Position numbers and translations under genes: made by a program. A stretch of DNA of 64,000 bases from Protonemura montana (lineage: Eukaryota > Arthropoda > Insecta > Plecoptera > Nemouridae), in NCBI GenBank assembly GCA_947568835.1, contig OX387611.1, positions 3,104,001-3,168,000 of the forward strand, read 5' to 3'. This document shows, one piece after another, positions 1 to 11,102 of this stretch (position 1 is the first letter of the stretch; each line of letters opens with the position of its first letter). The notes under the pieces were generated by a model that did no database searches, had not been told where the DNA came from, and saw nothing but the letters and a program-made list of their open reading frames with translations.

Positions 1-154
1 GGCCTATGCTAGTTCCTAGGTCTAAGATGTATTTTTGGCACCACATATGATTACATAATAAAGTAACATAATGTAATCATTTCACAGTCCCGTGGTTTTA
101 CTCCTTGAACATCTGTCAATCTGAGAATCTCTCTACGATCAAGTCAGGACTTAC

Positions 155-3100
155 CGTGGACAGCCACGGATGATCGTGATGATCGATTCCCCGACGATCG
201 TTCCTCGTTTGAGTGAAAAAGCTTCGAGTCTCGGATGACGTTTGCCGATCATTTGAACGATGCGAGCGGTCAGGGTCATGTCATCAAGGTTTAGTCCAAC
301 GAGGTAGTCACAGTGACCAAGTAAAAAAAGCAGATCTAGAGCGTTAAGAAAAATGATTTAACTTATTAAATTTGTAGTGTTTAACGATGCACTGTTTTGA
401 CAACGTGCCATGCGGCACTGGTCTAATAGTGTCGCTGAATGGGTGAAAATCAACCTAACCTACCCTACAAGGAAGGGGAAACCCGGTGCCGGCACGTAGC
501 CTACTCCTGTCGAAGACTAAGGGGACCACCGGCTTAACGTCCCTTCCGAAGGACGGTACAACGCGAACAACAGGATTCCTCCACAAATCCATGCTGTCGA
601 GAGGTTGATAAGCAAGGCGAGTGAAGTTGCTGTACTAACTTTCATCCCTCCAACCTCTCTCCCGAACAGAACTGGTCATGTGTATGATGGTCACCCATCC
701 AATACCTGACCCAGCGCAGTGTTGCTTAACTTTCATCCCTCCAACCTCTCTCCCGAAAAGAACTGGTCATGTGTATGATGGTCACCCATCCAATACCTGA
801 CCCAGCGCAGTGTTGCTTAACTTTACCCCTCCAACCTCTCTCCCAAACAGAACTGGTCATGTGTATGATGGTCACCCATCCAATACCTGACCCAGCGCAG
901 TGTTGCTTAACTTTCATCCCTCCAACCTCTCTCCCAAACAGAACTGGTCATGTGTATTATGGTCACCCATCCAATACTTGGCCCAGCACAGTAATTAAAG
1001 CTTTATTAACCCCAGCATTGCCAAGATTTATTGGTTTTTACCAGAAGCTTTTGAAAACTTTGACTAAAATACCTGCCTGGTTCTGAAATGCCCGAATTGG
1101 AGAGATCCAGGAATCGCAATGGAAACGATCCAACGATGTGCCTGTACATAGCGGGGCTACAAACCTGAGGAACGTAAAGAAATTGACAATTAATTACAAC
1201 ATCTCGTTAGAGCGTGAAGGGTAGGGGAATGGAGGGTGAAACAGCTGTGTGTTTCAGATGCCGAGAGATATACCACGTTTATTCTGTCACTCAGTCTTGT
1301 AGAGTACAAGAATCGATAAGAGCATCGTATTGGAGTTTGCTCATCACGGAAGCGAATCCAAGCCAGAATCGGTTGATAAATTTTAATAAAAATTTGTGTA
1401 AATCCGTGTCCAGTTGAAAAAGTGGACCAGTTTTCTGTCACGAGTTTTTAATCTTGGGGTTTCAGCTTTTGTCTAGCAGATTTATTCTTTGAAATCTCTA
1501 CAGAAGAAATTATGGGAACTTTTGTAATTTTTATGAAATTTTATGTTTAAGGTAAGGTTTTTGTTGAAAATAGGAATAAAAAAAAAGGAATAAACAACGA
1601 AATTGAGAAATGACAGAGAGTTGAACCAACGTTTTAAAGAATTTTTATGAATTTACAGTTTTGTTTGTTTTTATTAACAATTGATGCAAACTAAAGAAAA
1701 ACTATTTCAACTGGGTTTTCAATGCTAAGTGAAGAACAACTAAATTTCCCAACGTTTCGTAACTTGTACCTGTTACTTTATCAAGGGTAAGAGCAGTCCT
1801 GACAATTTTCCAATAACAAAAGAACCACAAAAAATTATAACAATTACCTAGTTCAAGCATAAACTTGGTAATTGTTATAATTTTTTGAACTTGATAATTT
1901 TTTGAACTTGAAGAAGAAGTAACAGGTACAAGTTACGAAACGTTGGGAAATTCAGTTGTTCTTTACTTAGCATTCAAAACCCAGTTGAAATAGTTTTTGT
2001 TAAAACTAGTGCTAAGTTTACATCAAGTAGACATGAGTCTAAAACAATCATTGAAACAAATTGTTTGAGCACGGCTGGTTTCACGTACCCAAGCTTGTGA
2101 CAAGTTGAGTCGTTTGATTCCTCGCGCCAGCATGAAGTTGAGCTTCCCGGACTTCAGGATCTTCTTTCGCAAGTCCAGGCTCTTGCCGTTCCAGAGCGTG
2201 AGGTCCGTGGACAGGCACGACCAACGCCTGAACAACGTTGAGTATAACCGTCAAAACATGACCCAAGTTTACCGTCCATGTAGTTTGATGTTTTATGGGA
2301 GAAAAGACAAAAAACTGCTGAAGTTCATGCACTCATTTGTATTCTAAAATTTTAATAAAAATTAGAATACAGCTTGGATTTTTGGGGTGTTGAAAAATGT
2401 AACTATTGAATTTTTTTATCGTGAGGGCAATTTTTTTGGACAATGAGTCTCTTAGACTTTCAAATCAAATCTGATTTGATTTGATCTGATAGACTTTCAA
2501 ATTTGATTTTAGAAATCAAATCAAAAGCTATGGATTATTTACTAATGGACCCTGAGCCCCAGAGGTTACTTTTGGTTCCCTAAAAAATTATTCCATTTAT
2601 TTTCAAACAAGGCATACATTTTTCTCTGTGTTTTTTTTATTTTTTATTATATAACTTGATTGGTAAGCAAAATTTGCAGACTGATTTTTGCTGAAAAATG
2701 CATCGAGTCAAAGCCGAGAGGACCATTGTTAAAATTTAATCAAAATCTAAACCTGCAAATCAGATTTTTAAGCACGAAACGCATCCAACGTCAAATTGGA
2801 GTTATTTGAGTTTGACAGGTTGTGACGTGATATAGCGTCACTAGAATCAGAGTGACTGCGAGTATTCACAGCCTCTTGGTTCTACTCCTTGGAGAACTGT
2901 CATCCTCATCAAATACACTAAAATCCTGTCCACAAATGATGTGTCCAAGTAGCTCAATTGGTTAGAGCAACACCCGTGACAGGTGGAGATCGGGGTCCAA
3001 GTAGCTCAATTGGTTAGAGCAACACCCGCGACATGAGGAGATCGGGGTCCAAGTAGCTCAATTGGTTAGAGCAACACCCGCGACAGGTGGAGATCAGGGT

Positions 3101-3937
3101 CCAAGTAGCTTAATTGGTTAGAGCAACACCCGCGACATGAGGAGATCGGGGTCCAAGTAGCTCAATTGGTTAGAGCAACACCCGCGACAGGTGGCGATCA
3201 GGGTCCAAGTAGCTCAATTGGTTAGAGCAACACCCGTGACAGGTGGAGATCGGGGTCCGAGTAGCTCAATTAGTTAGAGCAACACCCGCGACAGGTGGAG
3301 ATCGGGATTTCGAGTCCCCGTTTGGACAAAACTTTATGAGTTATTAATTTTGTTCCTTTAACAAAATCTGTACGGTTATGTTGGGTCTGTCAAGTGGTCT
3401 ACAACATCTACTAATCAGCGCTGTATTGTCAATGTCACCTGCAAACCAACGCCACTTGGTTTAGTGAAAGCAACGGCAGGTTTGTAAATATTTTTATCAG
3501 TATTTCATCGGGAAGCATCGCGATGTTGATGCGGTCTTCGCCGGTCGTTGTTTGTGTTGGATAATTTCCGGTCGGAACATCAGGGTCAACGAAATCCTGG
3601 AAAGAAAGGAGGAACGGTGAAAGAAAATCAAAACGTCTTTTTAGTGCTAAGGCTATGGTTTCATTTGATCAACAAAACCTTAGAAGCTTCTTAAAAAATA
3701 ATCTACTAGTGCAACGATTTTGAAATCCATAGAAAAAACTTTGTGGGGACTTACATCTTTGGAGGGGTAGTCCTCAATGGCATTGTCAACTGCTGGCAGC
3801 TTTAGCCGCTTGCTACGAAGGTAGCTAGAAAAAAAATTCATAAAATAACTGTCAGAATCATCAGCAGCAAGAATAAATACTTGCCGACTTACTTCATTCA
3901 AAAATACTTCACGTTCGATGCCTTGAAACTTCGACAT
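155..3937 (-). CDS. Skp2: SKP2-like F-box/LRR protein, 5' five exons (3' end off window)
   Basis: Predicted substrate-recognition subunit of an SCF ubiquitin ligase. Coding exons in transcript order are 3937-3755, 3596-3439, 2227-2089, 1164-1077 and 335-155; phases close at every junction. Exon 1 starts at ATG 3937 and has a KRLK basic patch. Exon 2 holds the F-box core (LPDEILIKIF...ALVCR), continued in exon 3 by RWSCLSTDLTLW. Exons 4-5 give three consecutive 25-residue leucine-rich repeats, starting LRFLDLSNSGIS, LVGLNLDDMTLT and LEAFSLKRGTIV. This order (KRLK region, F-box, DLSNS-type first LRR) resembles vertebrate SKP2 more than generic FBXL proteins. The exon 4 donor must be GC (CAG/GCAGGT) to keep frame and LRR spacing. 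Exon 1 could contain a short intron, but it reads open throughout. The rest of the LRR domain lies left of base 1. Family assignment is firm; SKP2 orthology is inferred. Confidence 0.8.
371..992 (-). mobile_element. 5S rRNA-headed SINE, copy A (with about 4 tandem 5S monomers)
   Basis: On the minus strand it reads 91-bp 5S-like monomers (992 to about 641), then a unique body with a GGAGGAATCCTGTTG-type core, then a 3' tail ending near TTAAACACTACAAAT at 371. Each monomer carries the 5S A-box/IE region (GTTAAGCAACACTGCGC) and C-box (TTGGATGGGTGACC). It lies between SKP2 exons 4 and 5. Confidence 0.8.
1697..2048. mobile_element. Foldback (MITE-like) element, family A copy 1
   Basis: Two long inverted arms meet around 1880. 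The left arm begins AACTATTTCAACTGGG and includes TTTCCCAACGTTTCGTAACT. The right arm is its reverse complement and ends in AACTAGTGCTAAG / CATCAAGTAGACATGAG. The same arms recur at nine other sites in the window. There is no coding capacity. It lies in the SKP2 intron and ends only about 40 bp from exon 3. Confidence 0.75.
2783..3350 (+). repeat. tRNA-like tandem array T1 (7 x 52 bp) with shared 5' flank
   Basis: From 2943 to 3328 seven 52-bp units each repeat a tRNA D-arm/A-box (TAGCTCAATTGGTTAGAGC) and an anticodon-arm-like segment. Only the last unit (3255-3328) continues into a B-box-like GATTTCGAGTCCCC and a 3' acceptor strand (GTTTGGAC) that pairs with its 5' GTCCGAG. The first six units lack the B-box. 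The upstream flank 2783-2942 (CAACGTCAAATTGGAGTTAT...) is shared with 43675-43790 and, in part, with sequence before array T2, so the array belongs to a dispersed element. The loop lacks the usual T33, so a functional tRNA is unlikely. Confidence 0.8.
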
Positions 3938-5150
3938 GGGAATGTCAACAGGTGGATTGAAAGGAACTTAGGTGGTAGCTATATACCTAGGGTCCATCGC
4001 CTATGAAGTAACATGAAGTAGGTAATTATTTAAATATTTCAAGTTTTGCCAGAACTTTTGCCTTTCTGTGAGGATTTTTTTAGCTGAAAAGAAGGTAATT
4101 CATACCTACTGGAAATAAATGACCAACAAAAATTATTATCACAAGCATGGCAACCAATATGGTTTTAAATCCATTGCATTGGCATGGCATTAATTTTAGA
4201 TAGCGGTCTTCAAGAGTTGACCTGGGTTGCTATGTTCTACAGAATTTTCATGTTTTCTGTGCGGTGGCTTGCATTTTTGCTGTCGTATTTAGAGGTCTTG
4301 ACCTCAAACGATGTCCAGAAACACACGTGCCCTTTTATTTAGAACATCTTTCTCTTTCAATACCAAAGAATGCCTCCAGAAATATTGAGCTACACTCTAA
4401 ACTTCACTCATTTTTAGGTGGTTGGAGCACTTTTTAGTACCAATTCTGTGTGATATTTAAAACAATTTGCTCGCAGCGCAATAGCGAAGTCGAAAGAATT
4501 CAAGTCGATTTTCAGGAAATCTCACAGGCTGAAAATTGTAACACCCCCTCCACCACACAAAATAAAACACAAACAGAATATATTGCATTTCTTTGTTCTG
4601 CATTCAGATGATTCAGCATTGTGGATGAAGCACGTAACCCTACAAAATGCACATTACAATAAACAAAAACAAGAATGTTTTTTTGTTACCTATTGTCGCC
4701 TCCGTAGAAACTTGGTGCTTCATTCATGTTAATGGTTGTAACCAATCAATTATCTGATGATATGCGATCAATATATCAATGATTTATATCGATAAAATAA
4801 AAAAAGCGACTTCTGTGTAAAACTATTGTTCTGGAGCTCAGAGGCCGCCTGGTTCATACTAACCAAACCTAGGCTTCATGATCACAAATTGACACAGGAA
4901 AATAGTTCCACCTTTGACCGTTGAGTTGCGCGTTTGAAGTTGCTAATTAAAATCGAGCGCTCAATTTAAAAAATTCCGAAAATCGTTGAAAAGCAAAGAA
5001 GCCTTTTTATAAATAATAATATTCAGCTAGATTTAATCTTAACTTATGCACAGTCTAACAATTAAAAAGTATTTTTACACCGAGCGTCTCATATATTTTT
5101 ATCAAAACATTATTTTAATTAAACATGAAGAAATCTCTAAGCATTCAAGG
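3938..5150. other. Intergenic, 5' side of SKP2; no gene seen
   Basis: AT-rich sequence upstream of the SKP2 start codon. No splice-bounded conserved frame was recognised on either strand. It should include the SKP2 promoter, but no clear core element could be picked out. Confidence 0.5.
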
Positions 5151-6653
5151 AGTTAAGCAACACTGCGCTGGGTCAGATATTGGATGGGTGACCATCATAC
5201 ACATGACCAGTTCTGTTCGGGAGAGAGGTTGGAGGGATGAAAGTTAAGCAACACTGCGCTGGGTCAGGTATTGGATGGGTGACCATCATACACATGACCA
5301 GTTCTGTTCGGGAGAGAGGTTGGAGGGATGAAAGTTAAGTAACACTGCGCTGGGTCAGGTATTGGATGGGTGACCATCATACACATGATCAGTTCTGTTC
5401 GGGAGAGAGGTTGGAGGGATGAAAGTTAAGTAACACTGCGCTGGGTCAGGTATTGGATGGGTGACCATCATACACATGACCAGTTCTGTTCGGGAGAGAG
5501 GTTGGAGGGATGAAAGTTAAGTAACACTGCGCTGGGTCAGGTATTGGATGGGTGACCATCATACACATGATCAGTTCTATTCGGGAGAGAGGTTGGAAGG
5601 ATGAAAGTTAAGTAACACTGCGCTGGGTCAGGTATTGGATGGGTGACCATCATACACATGATCAGTTCTGTTCGGGAGAGAGGTTGGAGGGATGAAAGTT
5701 CAGCAACACTGCGCTGGGTCAGGTATCGGATGGGTGACCATCATACACATGACGAGTTCTGTTCGGGAGAGAGGTTGGAGGGATGAAAGTTAAGCAACAC
5801 TGCACTGGGTCAGGTATCGGATGGGTGACCATCATACACATGACCAGTTCTGTTCGGGAGAGAGGTTGGAGGGATGAAAGTTAAGCAACACTGCGCTGGG
5901 TCAGGTATTGGATGGGTGACCATCATACACATGACAAGTTCTGTTCGGGAGAGAGGTTGGAGGGATGAAAGTTAAGCAACACTGCGCTGGGTCAGGTATT
6001 GGATGGGTGATCATCATACACATGACCAGTTCTGTTCGGGAGAGAGGTTGGAGGGATAAAAGTTAAGCAACACTGCGCTGGGTCAGGTATTGGATGGGTG
6101 ACCATCATACACATGACCAGTTCTGTTCGGGAGAGAGGTTGGAGGAATGAAAGTTAAGCAACACTGCGCTGAGTCAGGTATTCGATGGGTGACCATCATA
6201 CACATGACCAGTTCTGTTCGGGAGAGAGGTTGGAGGGATGAAAGTTTAGCAACACTGTGCTGGGTCAGGTATCGGATGGGTGACCATCATACACATGACC
6301 AGTTCTGTTCGGGAGCGAGGTTGGCGGGATGAAAGTTAAGCAACACTGCGCTGGGTCAGGTATTGGATGGGTGACCATCATACACATGACCAGTTCTGTT
6401 CGGGAGAGAGGTTGGAGGGATGAAAGTTAGTACAGCAACTTCACTCGCCTTGCTTATCAACCTCTCGACAGCATGGATTTGTGGAGGAATCCTGTTGTTC
6501 GCGTTGTACCGTTCTTCCGAAGGGACGTTAAGCCGTTAGTCTTTCTGGCCTTCGAAGGAAGCTAACTCCGTCTAGACTATGTTACGTTTTTCAGCCAGTC
6601 GTTCACCAACACCATTAAAACAGTGCGTCGTTAAACACTACAAATTAATAAAG
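5151..6653 (+). mobile_element. 5S rRNA-headed SINE, copy B (about 14 tandem 5S monomers)
   Basis: About fourteen 91-bp head-to-tail monomers (5151 to about 6428) are followed by one SINE body and a tail ending CACTACAAATTAATAAAG. Monomers are more than 95% alike by eye and keep the 5S internal promoter blocks GTTAAGCAACACTGCGC and TTGGATGGGTGACC. The 36-bp body segment AGCAACTTCACTCGCCTTGC... is present once here. Confidence 0.85.
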
Positions 6654-7778
6654 AAATCCCTTAGGATATTTCACGGTCGTCCCACTCTAAACTATTTTTG
6701 TTTAACACTTAAAGTTAAATTACACTCGACTCGTTGAACGATTTTTTTTAGTCAATTATCTCTCAGGGTACGAGGATTTAAATTCTCAGAAAAAGTAACC
6801 TCGACCGAAATCACGTATTGATTATATCAGTCCTTTTAGCGAACGAAAAGTTCGATATTTCTTACTAAAATAGTGGAGCAAATTTCTTCTACCATGGAGC
6901 CCCTTGGATTCTTCTCCACAAAATCTGACTTCCCTCTCAAAGTGGACTTCTCTAGACATGGACAAAAGCTACCCACAAATTACCACAAGCATGATTCAAA
7001 AAAATAAAATAAAATAAAATAAATCCATTTTTCATTTAAAATCCAATTTCTTAGGTGTTAAGATAAATAAAAAAAACTTTAATTTGTTTAAGAATTAAAC
7101 AATTTAATTTGTTAAGAATTAATTTTGCAATCTTGAAAATTAAAAATTAAAAAAATAAACTCAAACGAAACTAACCAACAAGTTTATGTAGCCATCTTGA
7201 AGATGACTGGCATCAATATCCAATTATAATTACAACCGAAGTGGAATTAAATTAATTACCCTCGCCGCACACGATTAATGGACGTTTCAATTAACCTGCC
7301 AATCAAATGTCCGGAGCCAGAAACAAGTAATTAAAGCTAAGATTGTGGCAAGACCAGAAACATTTCTTTGTGAAGTGTCAGCTATTTTGCTCCACTTTCA
7401 ATAGTTGCGAATAAACGTCAGATTTAACGGTTTTTCTGTCAAAAGCACTGCCTACTCTAATGAGATCGTGGCACGGCCTACTGTATAATGGTCGTGCGTT
7501 GATTATGAGATGTTGGACTGCACTTGTCTTGACATGCAATTGATTTACTTTTCAGATGAGCGCATTTTCTTTCTTTTGCAGTTTCTTTATTTTTCCAGCA
7601 AAAACGTTGTAAAGTTAAGACGAGATTGATAATCACAACCCGATTGAACCATCGCACTTATTTCGGTAATTTCGATTCACTTAAAAATAATATATGTGAA
7701 ATTTTAAACTGTACTAATTCATTTTTAATGCAAAGAATTTAAGCCTTAATATGTACTAGAAAGGCTACCAAAAAAAAA

Positions 7779-7795
<17 letters not shown>
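6654..7795. other. AT-rich intergenic DNA, nothing recognised
   Basis: Low-complexity AT-rich sequence with short AAAATA runs near 7003-7022. No open, splice-bounded or conserved frame was seen. Confidence 0.5.
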
Positions 7796-7812
<17 letters not shown>

Positions 7813-7990
7813 TTTAGTGTTTTTTTTTGGGTTTTTCAGGCATTTCCATTAGGAAGCTTAAACCAGCAAGCGGATGCTGGAAAGGAAGCTAGACTGGAAA
7901 AATGTGCAACCGAACTGGAATACGAACCCGGGACCTCCCAAGTGCCGGTCGGGTGCTCTACCAACTGAGCTATCCGGACACACATATTCC
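7796..7990 (-). mobile_element. tRNA-headed SINE (second family), copy 1
   Basis: On the minus strand a tRNA-like head starts near 7982 (GTCCGGATAGCTCAGTTGG; A-box) with a paired anticodon stem CCCGA/TTGGG, an Ala-like GGC in the loop and a B-box GGTTCGTATTCC. A body follows (TTTTCCAGTCTAGCTTCC ... TTAAGCTTCCTAATGG). It ends in a T/A-rich tail fused to a TA microsatellite (7779-7813). Related copies lie at 18275-18505 and 39445-39500. Confidence 0.75.
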
Positions 7991-8009
7991 AGCTTTCGTG
8001 GGGTTGGGA

Positions 8010-8930
8010 TAAGGGATCCCCTGAAGGGGGTTGAGGCCGAGGTGAATTGTATGGACGAGTTCGTCAAATGGCCACAGGACAGAATGGTCTGTCACTATTC
8101 CTCGAATCCCGGTTATCTCGAAATAATATTTTGATAAATATTTTTTGTAAATTTAGATTGCTAAGCAACTTTGATAACCTAATCCAAAGAAAAATAATAA
8201 AATATAATATGAAAGAAACTACCTTAATCTCCGAGTCGGACAAACCTTTTGAATCACAGAAGCCGAGCTTGTTTTAGTTTTACGTTATTGTTCTTCAGTG
8301 GCTCGTTAAGTAATTAACAGGCCGTTAACAAACAAAAACATCTTCAAAATGGCTGTAACCAAGAAAATAACAAATGAACGTACTGACAAACCACTGCAAA
8401 TGAAAACGGTAACTCAGATTTAAATCACAACTGTAATTATTTGTGAAGTAAGTTGATTTGAAGAATATCATCTTTGTAATTATGAAAGAGTCAGTTACGG
8501 TAGGTAAAAATGATACCTTGGTACTTGAAGGAAATGAAATAATTTTTACAGAACTGTTTTAAAAGTGTTTTTGAAGAAATTGAAGAAATTTAAAAATTCA
8601 GAGCTGCGATTTGATGAAGACGCAGTTGTCGGTTGTGCTTTGTTTTAAAAGAATTGTGTTCCTTAAAAAGTCCCTGGTCCTCAACCAAATACACAACCAC
8701 TTTATAAATTGTATATATTTTTTTTTTTTATAAAAAAGGAAATATTTCAAAGATATATGTTTGTTCATTACTGTACCAAAAGAAATAGTGAATAATTAAA
8801 AACATCTGACCCCCTGTGCCCCTCTCCACAGCCCTCTACGTTCACGTTGTAAGCCTGGTGGCAACGGGTGGCAACACCCACTCAATGACAGCTGTCACTG
8901 ACAGATCGTAGATGAGTTCTTTTGTCCAGC
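8010..8930. other. Distal upstream region of pdf; no gene
   Basis: AT-rich DNA between the SINE and the pdf promoter. No coding frame was recognised. It may carry distal pdf enhancers, but none can be identified by eye. Confidence 0.4.
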
Positions 8931-9047
8931 CAGTGACGTAACGTGGCGATGGGGTATTTAACTCAGGGGTTTGTTGGCAAGGGACACAGTGTAAGATAAG
9001 GGAGTCTGTGAGCATCTTCGAGTATCTGCAAGACTTTAGAAAGACAT
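8931..9047 (+). promoter_or_regulatory. Candidate pdf core promoter and untranslated exon 1
   Basis: A CRE/PAR-bZIP-like TGACGTAA (8934-8941) is followed by a TATA-like TATTTAA (8955-8961). About 30 bp downstream is an initiator-like CACAGT (about 8985-8990). A strong splice donor, GACAT/GTAAGT, occurs at 9047/9048. This fits a short 5' UTR exon that splices to the coding exon acceptor at 10134/10135. TATA spacing and donor are seen directly; assignment to pdf is inferred from position. Confidence 0.55.
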
Positions 9048-10144
9048 GTAAGTATTGCAGCTCTAAACAAAATAGTCATTATAAATATTGTAGGGTTCTG
9101 TGCTTACTGTCAAATACTATAGGAAAGACCAAAGACGGTCAGACATGTTTTTCTTTTGATGTTAGTGTTTACTTTGAAAGGTAAATGAAATATTTTGTAA
9201 AATATTTTCTTTGGGAAAGTGAGGCGTTTAATAGAATTGATAGAAAAAGGGATTTTTCTAGAGAAGCACAGTTTTCAATAGGAATTTAAAGCAAAATAAC
9301 GGAGAAAAAAGGGGAAAAAAATCTGGCAAAAGTCTCAAACGAGTGTCTATGATTGATAAACTGGGTATTTTAATTTTTAATAATTCGCCAAAAACAAGGT
9401 AAATTCGGTTGAGATTAGATTTCAAGGTCAAAGTAGTATTTCTTGAATTCCTGGCATTTTTTAATATTCAAAAAAACTATAAAAGACTTAAAAACACGTA
9501 AAAACGTGCAATTTAAGACGCCTTGAAGAACAACTTTATCACCATTAGACTAAACTTGGTTTTACTAAAGCAAAGGAAAGATTATTTGAGTGTAAACCAA
9601 TCTCAAATTCGAGTAATCAGCGAGAAACTACTAAATGACATTTTTTGGCACCTGAAACGACGGTGGCTCCGCCTGGCGGCATCTTACATTTTGTCGTGGT
9701 AAAAAAATGAAGCTAACGTTAGAATAAATAGGAAATAACATTTGTGTAACTAACATTAAAATCGTTTCATCAAAAGATGGGTCAGAGCGACTTGAGCCTG
9801 AACGTTAGGCAGCCCACGTTACTTGGGTGTAAATATGATTGCATATCTTTCAGGCATTATTCTTGTACGCAAGACATTTTAAATTTGTTCTTTATTTATT
9901 TAGAATTTCTCTTACGATTGTACAATTAAGTAACGGTGGTAAAATAATAAAATAAAAATGATAATAGGATATAATTTAATGATAAGAATAATAAGAATAA
10001 TAATACAATTAGGCTTAAATAAAGAAAATTATGACCGCAGGATCGGAAATTGACTCTTGTAGATAACGGTTCGTGTTTTCCACGTTTATTTTATTGCTAA
10101 AATATTGATTTTGTTGTTTTTCTCGCTTTTCCAGTCTTTGCATA

Positions 10145-11102
10145 ATGAAAGTCCTGATCGCTTTCACCCTCGTATTCTGCGTGGTATTCATGACGTCAGC
10201 GCTGGCAGCGCCCTACGACGACGTCAGCAAATACGACGAAGATAAGGAGGTGAGATCATCGAAGTTAAGCAACACTGCGCTGGGTCAGGTATTGGATGGG
10301 AGACCATCATACACATGACCAGTTCTAATCGGGAGAGAGGTTTGAGGTATGAAAGTTAAGCAACACTGCGCTGGGTCAGGTATTGGATGGGAGACCATCA
10401 TACACATGACCAGTTCTAATCGGGAGAGAGGTTGGAGTGATGAAAGTTAAGCAACACTGCGCTGGGTCAGGTATTGGATGGGTGATCATCATACACATGA
10501 CCAGTTCTGTTCGGGAGAGAGGTTGGAGGGATAAAAGTTAAGCAAAACTGCGCTGGGTCAGGTATTGGATGAGTGACCATCATACACATGATCAGTTCTG
10601 TTTGGGAGAGAGGTTGGAGGGATAAAACTTATCAACCTCTCGACAGCAACTTCACTCGCCTTGCTTATCAACCTCTCGACAGCATGGATTTATGGAGGAA
10701 TCCTGTTGTTCGCGTTGTACCGTCCTTCGGAAGGGACGTTAAGCCGGTGGTCCCCTTGGTCTTCTACAGGAGTAGGATACGTGCCGGCACCGGGTTTCCC
10801 CTCATCCCTTCTAGGCTAGGTTATGGTTATACTGACTTATTCACCAACGCAATTGCATCAACAGTTCATTGTTACAATGTTATAGATTGTTTGTGTTGGT
10901 AACGTTGGTAATGTTTGTGTTTGTGTTGGTAATTTAAGTGATGTTTTGTTGGCTGCAGCTTGCCCGGGAGTTGGCCAGCCTGATTTACCAGGCAAGTCGT
11001 CGCGGAGAGCCGACTTTGTTTGCAGCAAAGCGCAACTCCGAGCTGGTCAACACCCTGCTCGGTCTGCCGAAAGTGCTTAACGATGCCGGACGTAGGAAGT
11101 AG
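10145..11102 (+). CDS. pdf: Pigment-dispersing factor (PDF/PDH) neuropeptide precursor
   Basis: Secreted neuropeptide precursor of 82 aa in two coding exons (10145-10249 and 10959-11102, phase 0). Residues 1 to about 21 form a signal peptide (MKVLIAFTLVFCVVFM..ALA). The PDF-associated peptide region follows, then a KR cleavage site (59-60), then the 18-residue mature peptide NSELVNTLLGLPKVLNDA (61-78) with the amidation/cleavage signal GRRK and stop. Insect PDF and crustacean beta-PDH are 18-residue amidated peptides of this form; PDF is the main circadian clock output peptide and acts on the class B receptor PDFR. V5 and T7 replace the usual I and S. The acceptor TTTTCCAG sits 10 bp before the ATG. 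The intron holds a 5S-SINE that begins within a few bases of the donor. Identification is firm. Confidence 0.95.
10250..10875 (+). mobile_element. 5S rRNA-headed SINE, copy C, in the pdf intron
   Basis: 5S homology begins right at the pdf donor: GTGAGATCATCGAAGTTAAG aligns with the 5S segment that reads GTGAGATTACCGAAGTTGAG in the 33.2-kb copy. About four 91-bp monomers run to about 10620, followed by the SINE body and a decayed tail. The 36-bp body segment (CTTATCAACCTCTCGACAGC...) is present twice here (10627-10682). Confidence 0.8.

Noticed and set aside
480-520. Telomere-like AACCT repeats in the 5S-SINE tail
   Set aside because: Only two or three units (AACCTAACCTA) that are part of the SINE body; too short to indicate telomeric origin.
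3255-3328. Functional tRNA gene at the end of array T1
   Set aside because: The loop lacks T33, the anticodon stem has a mismatch and the B-box is imperfect; it is one unit of a repeat.
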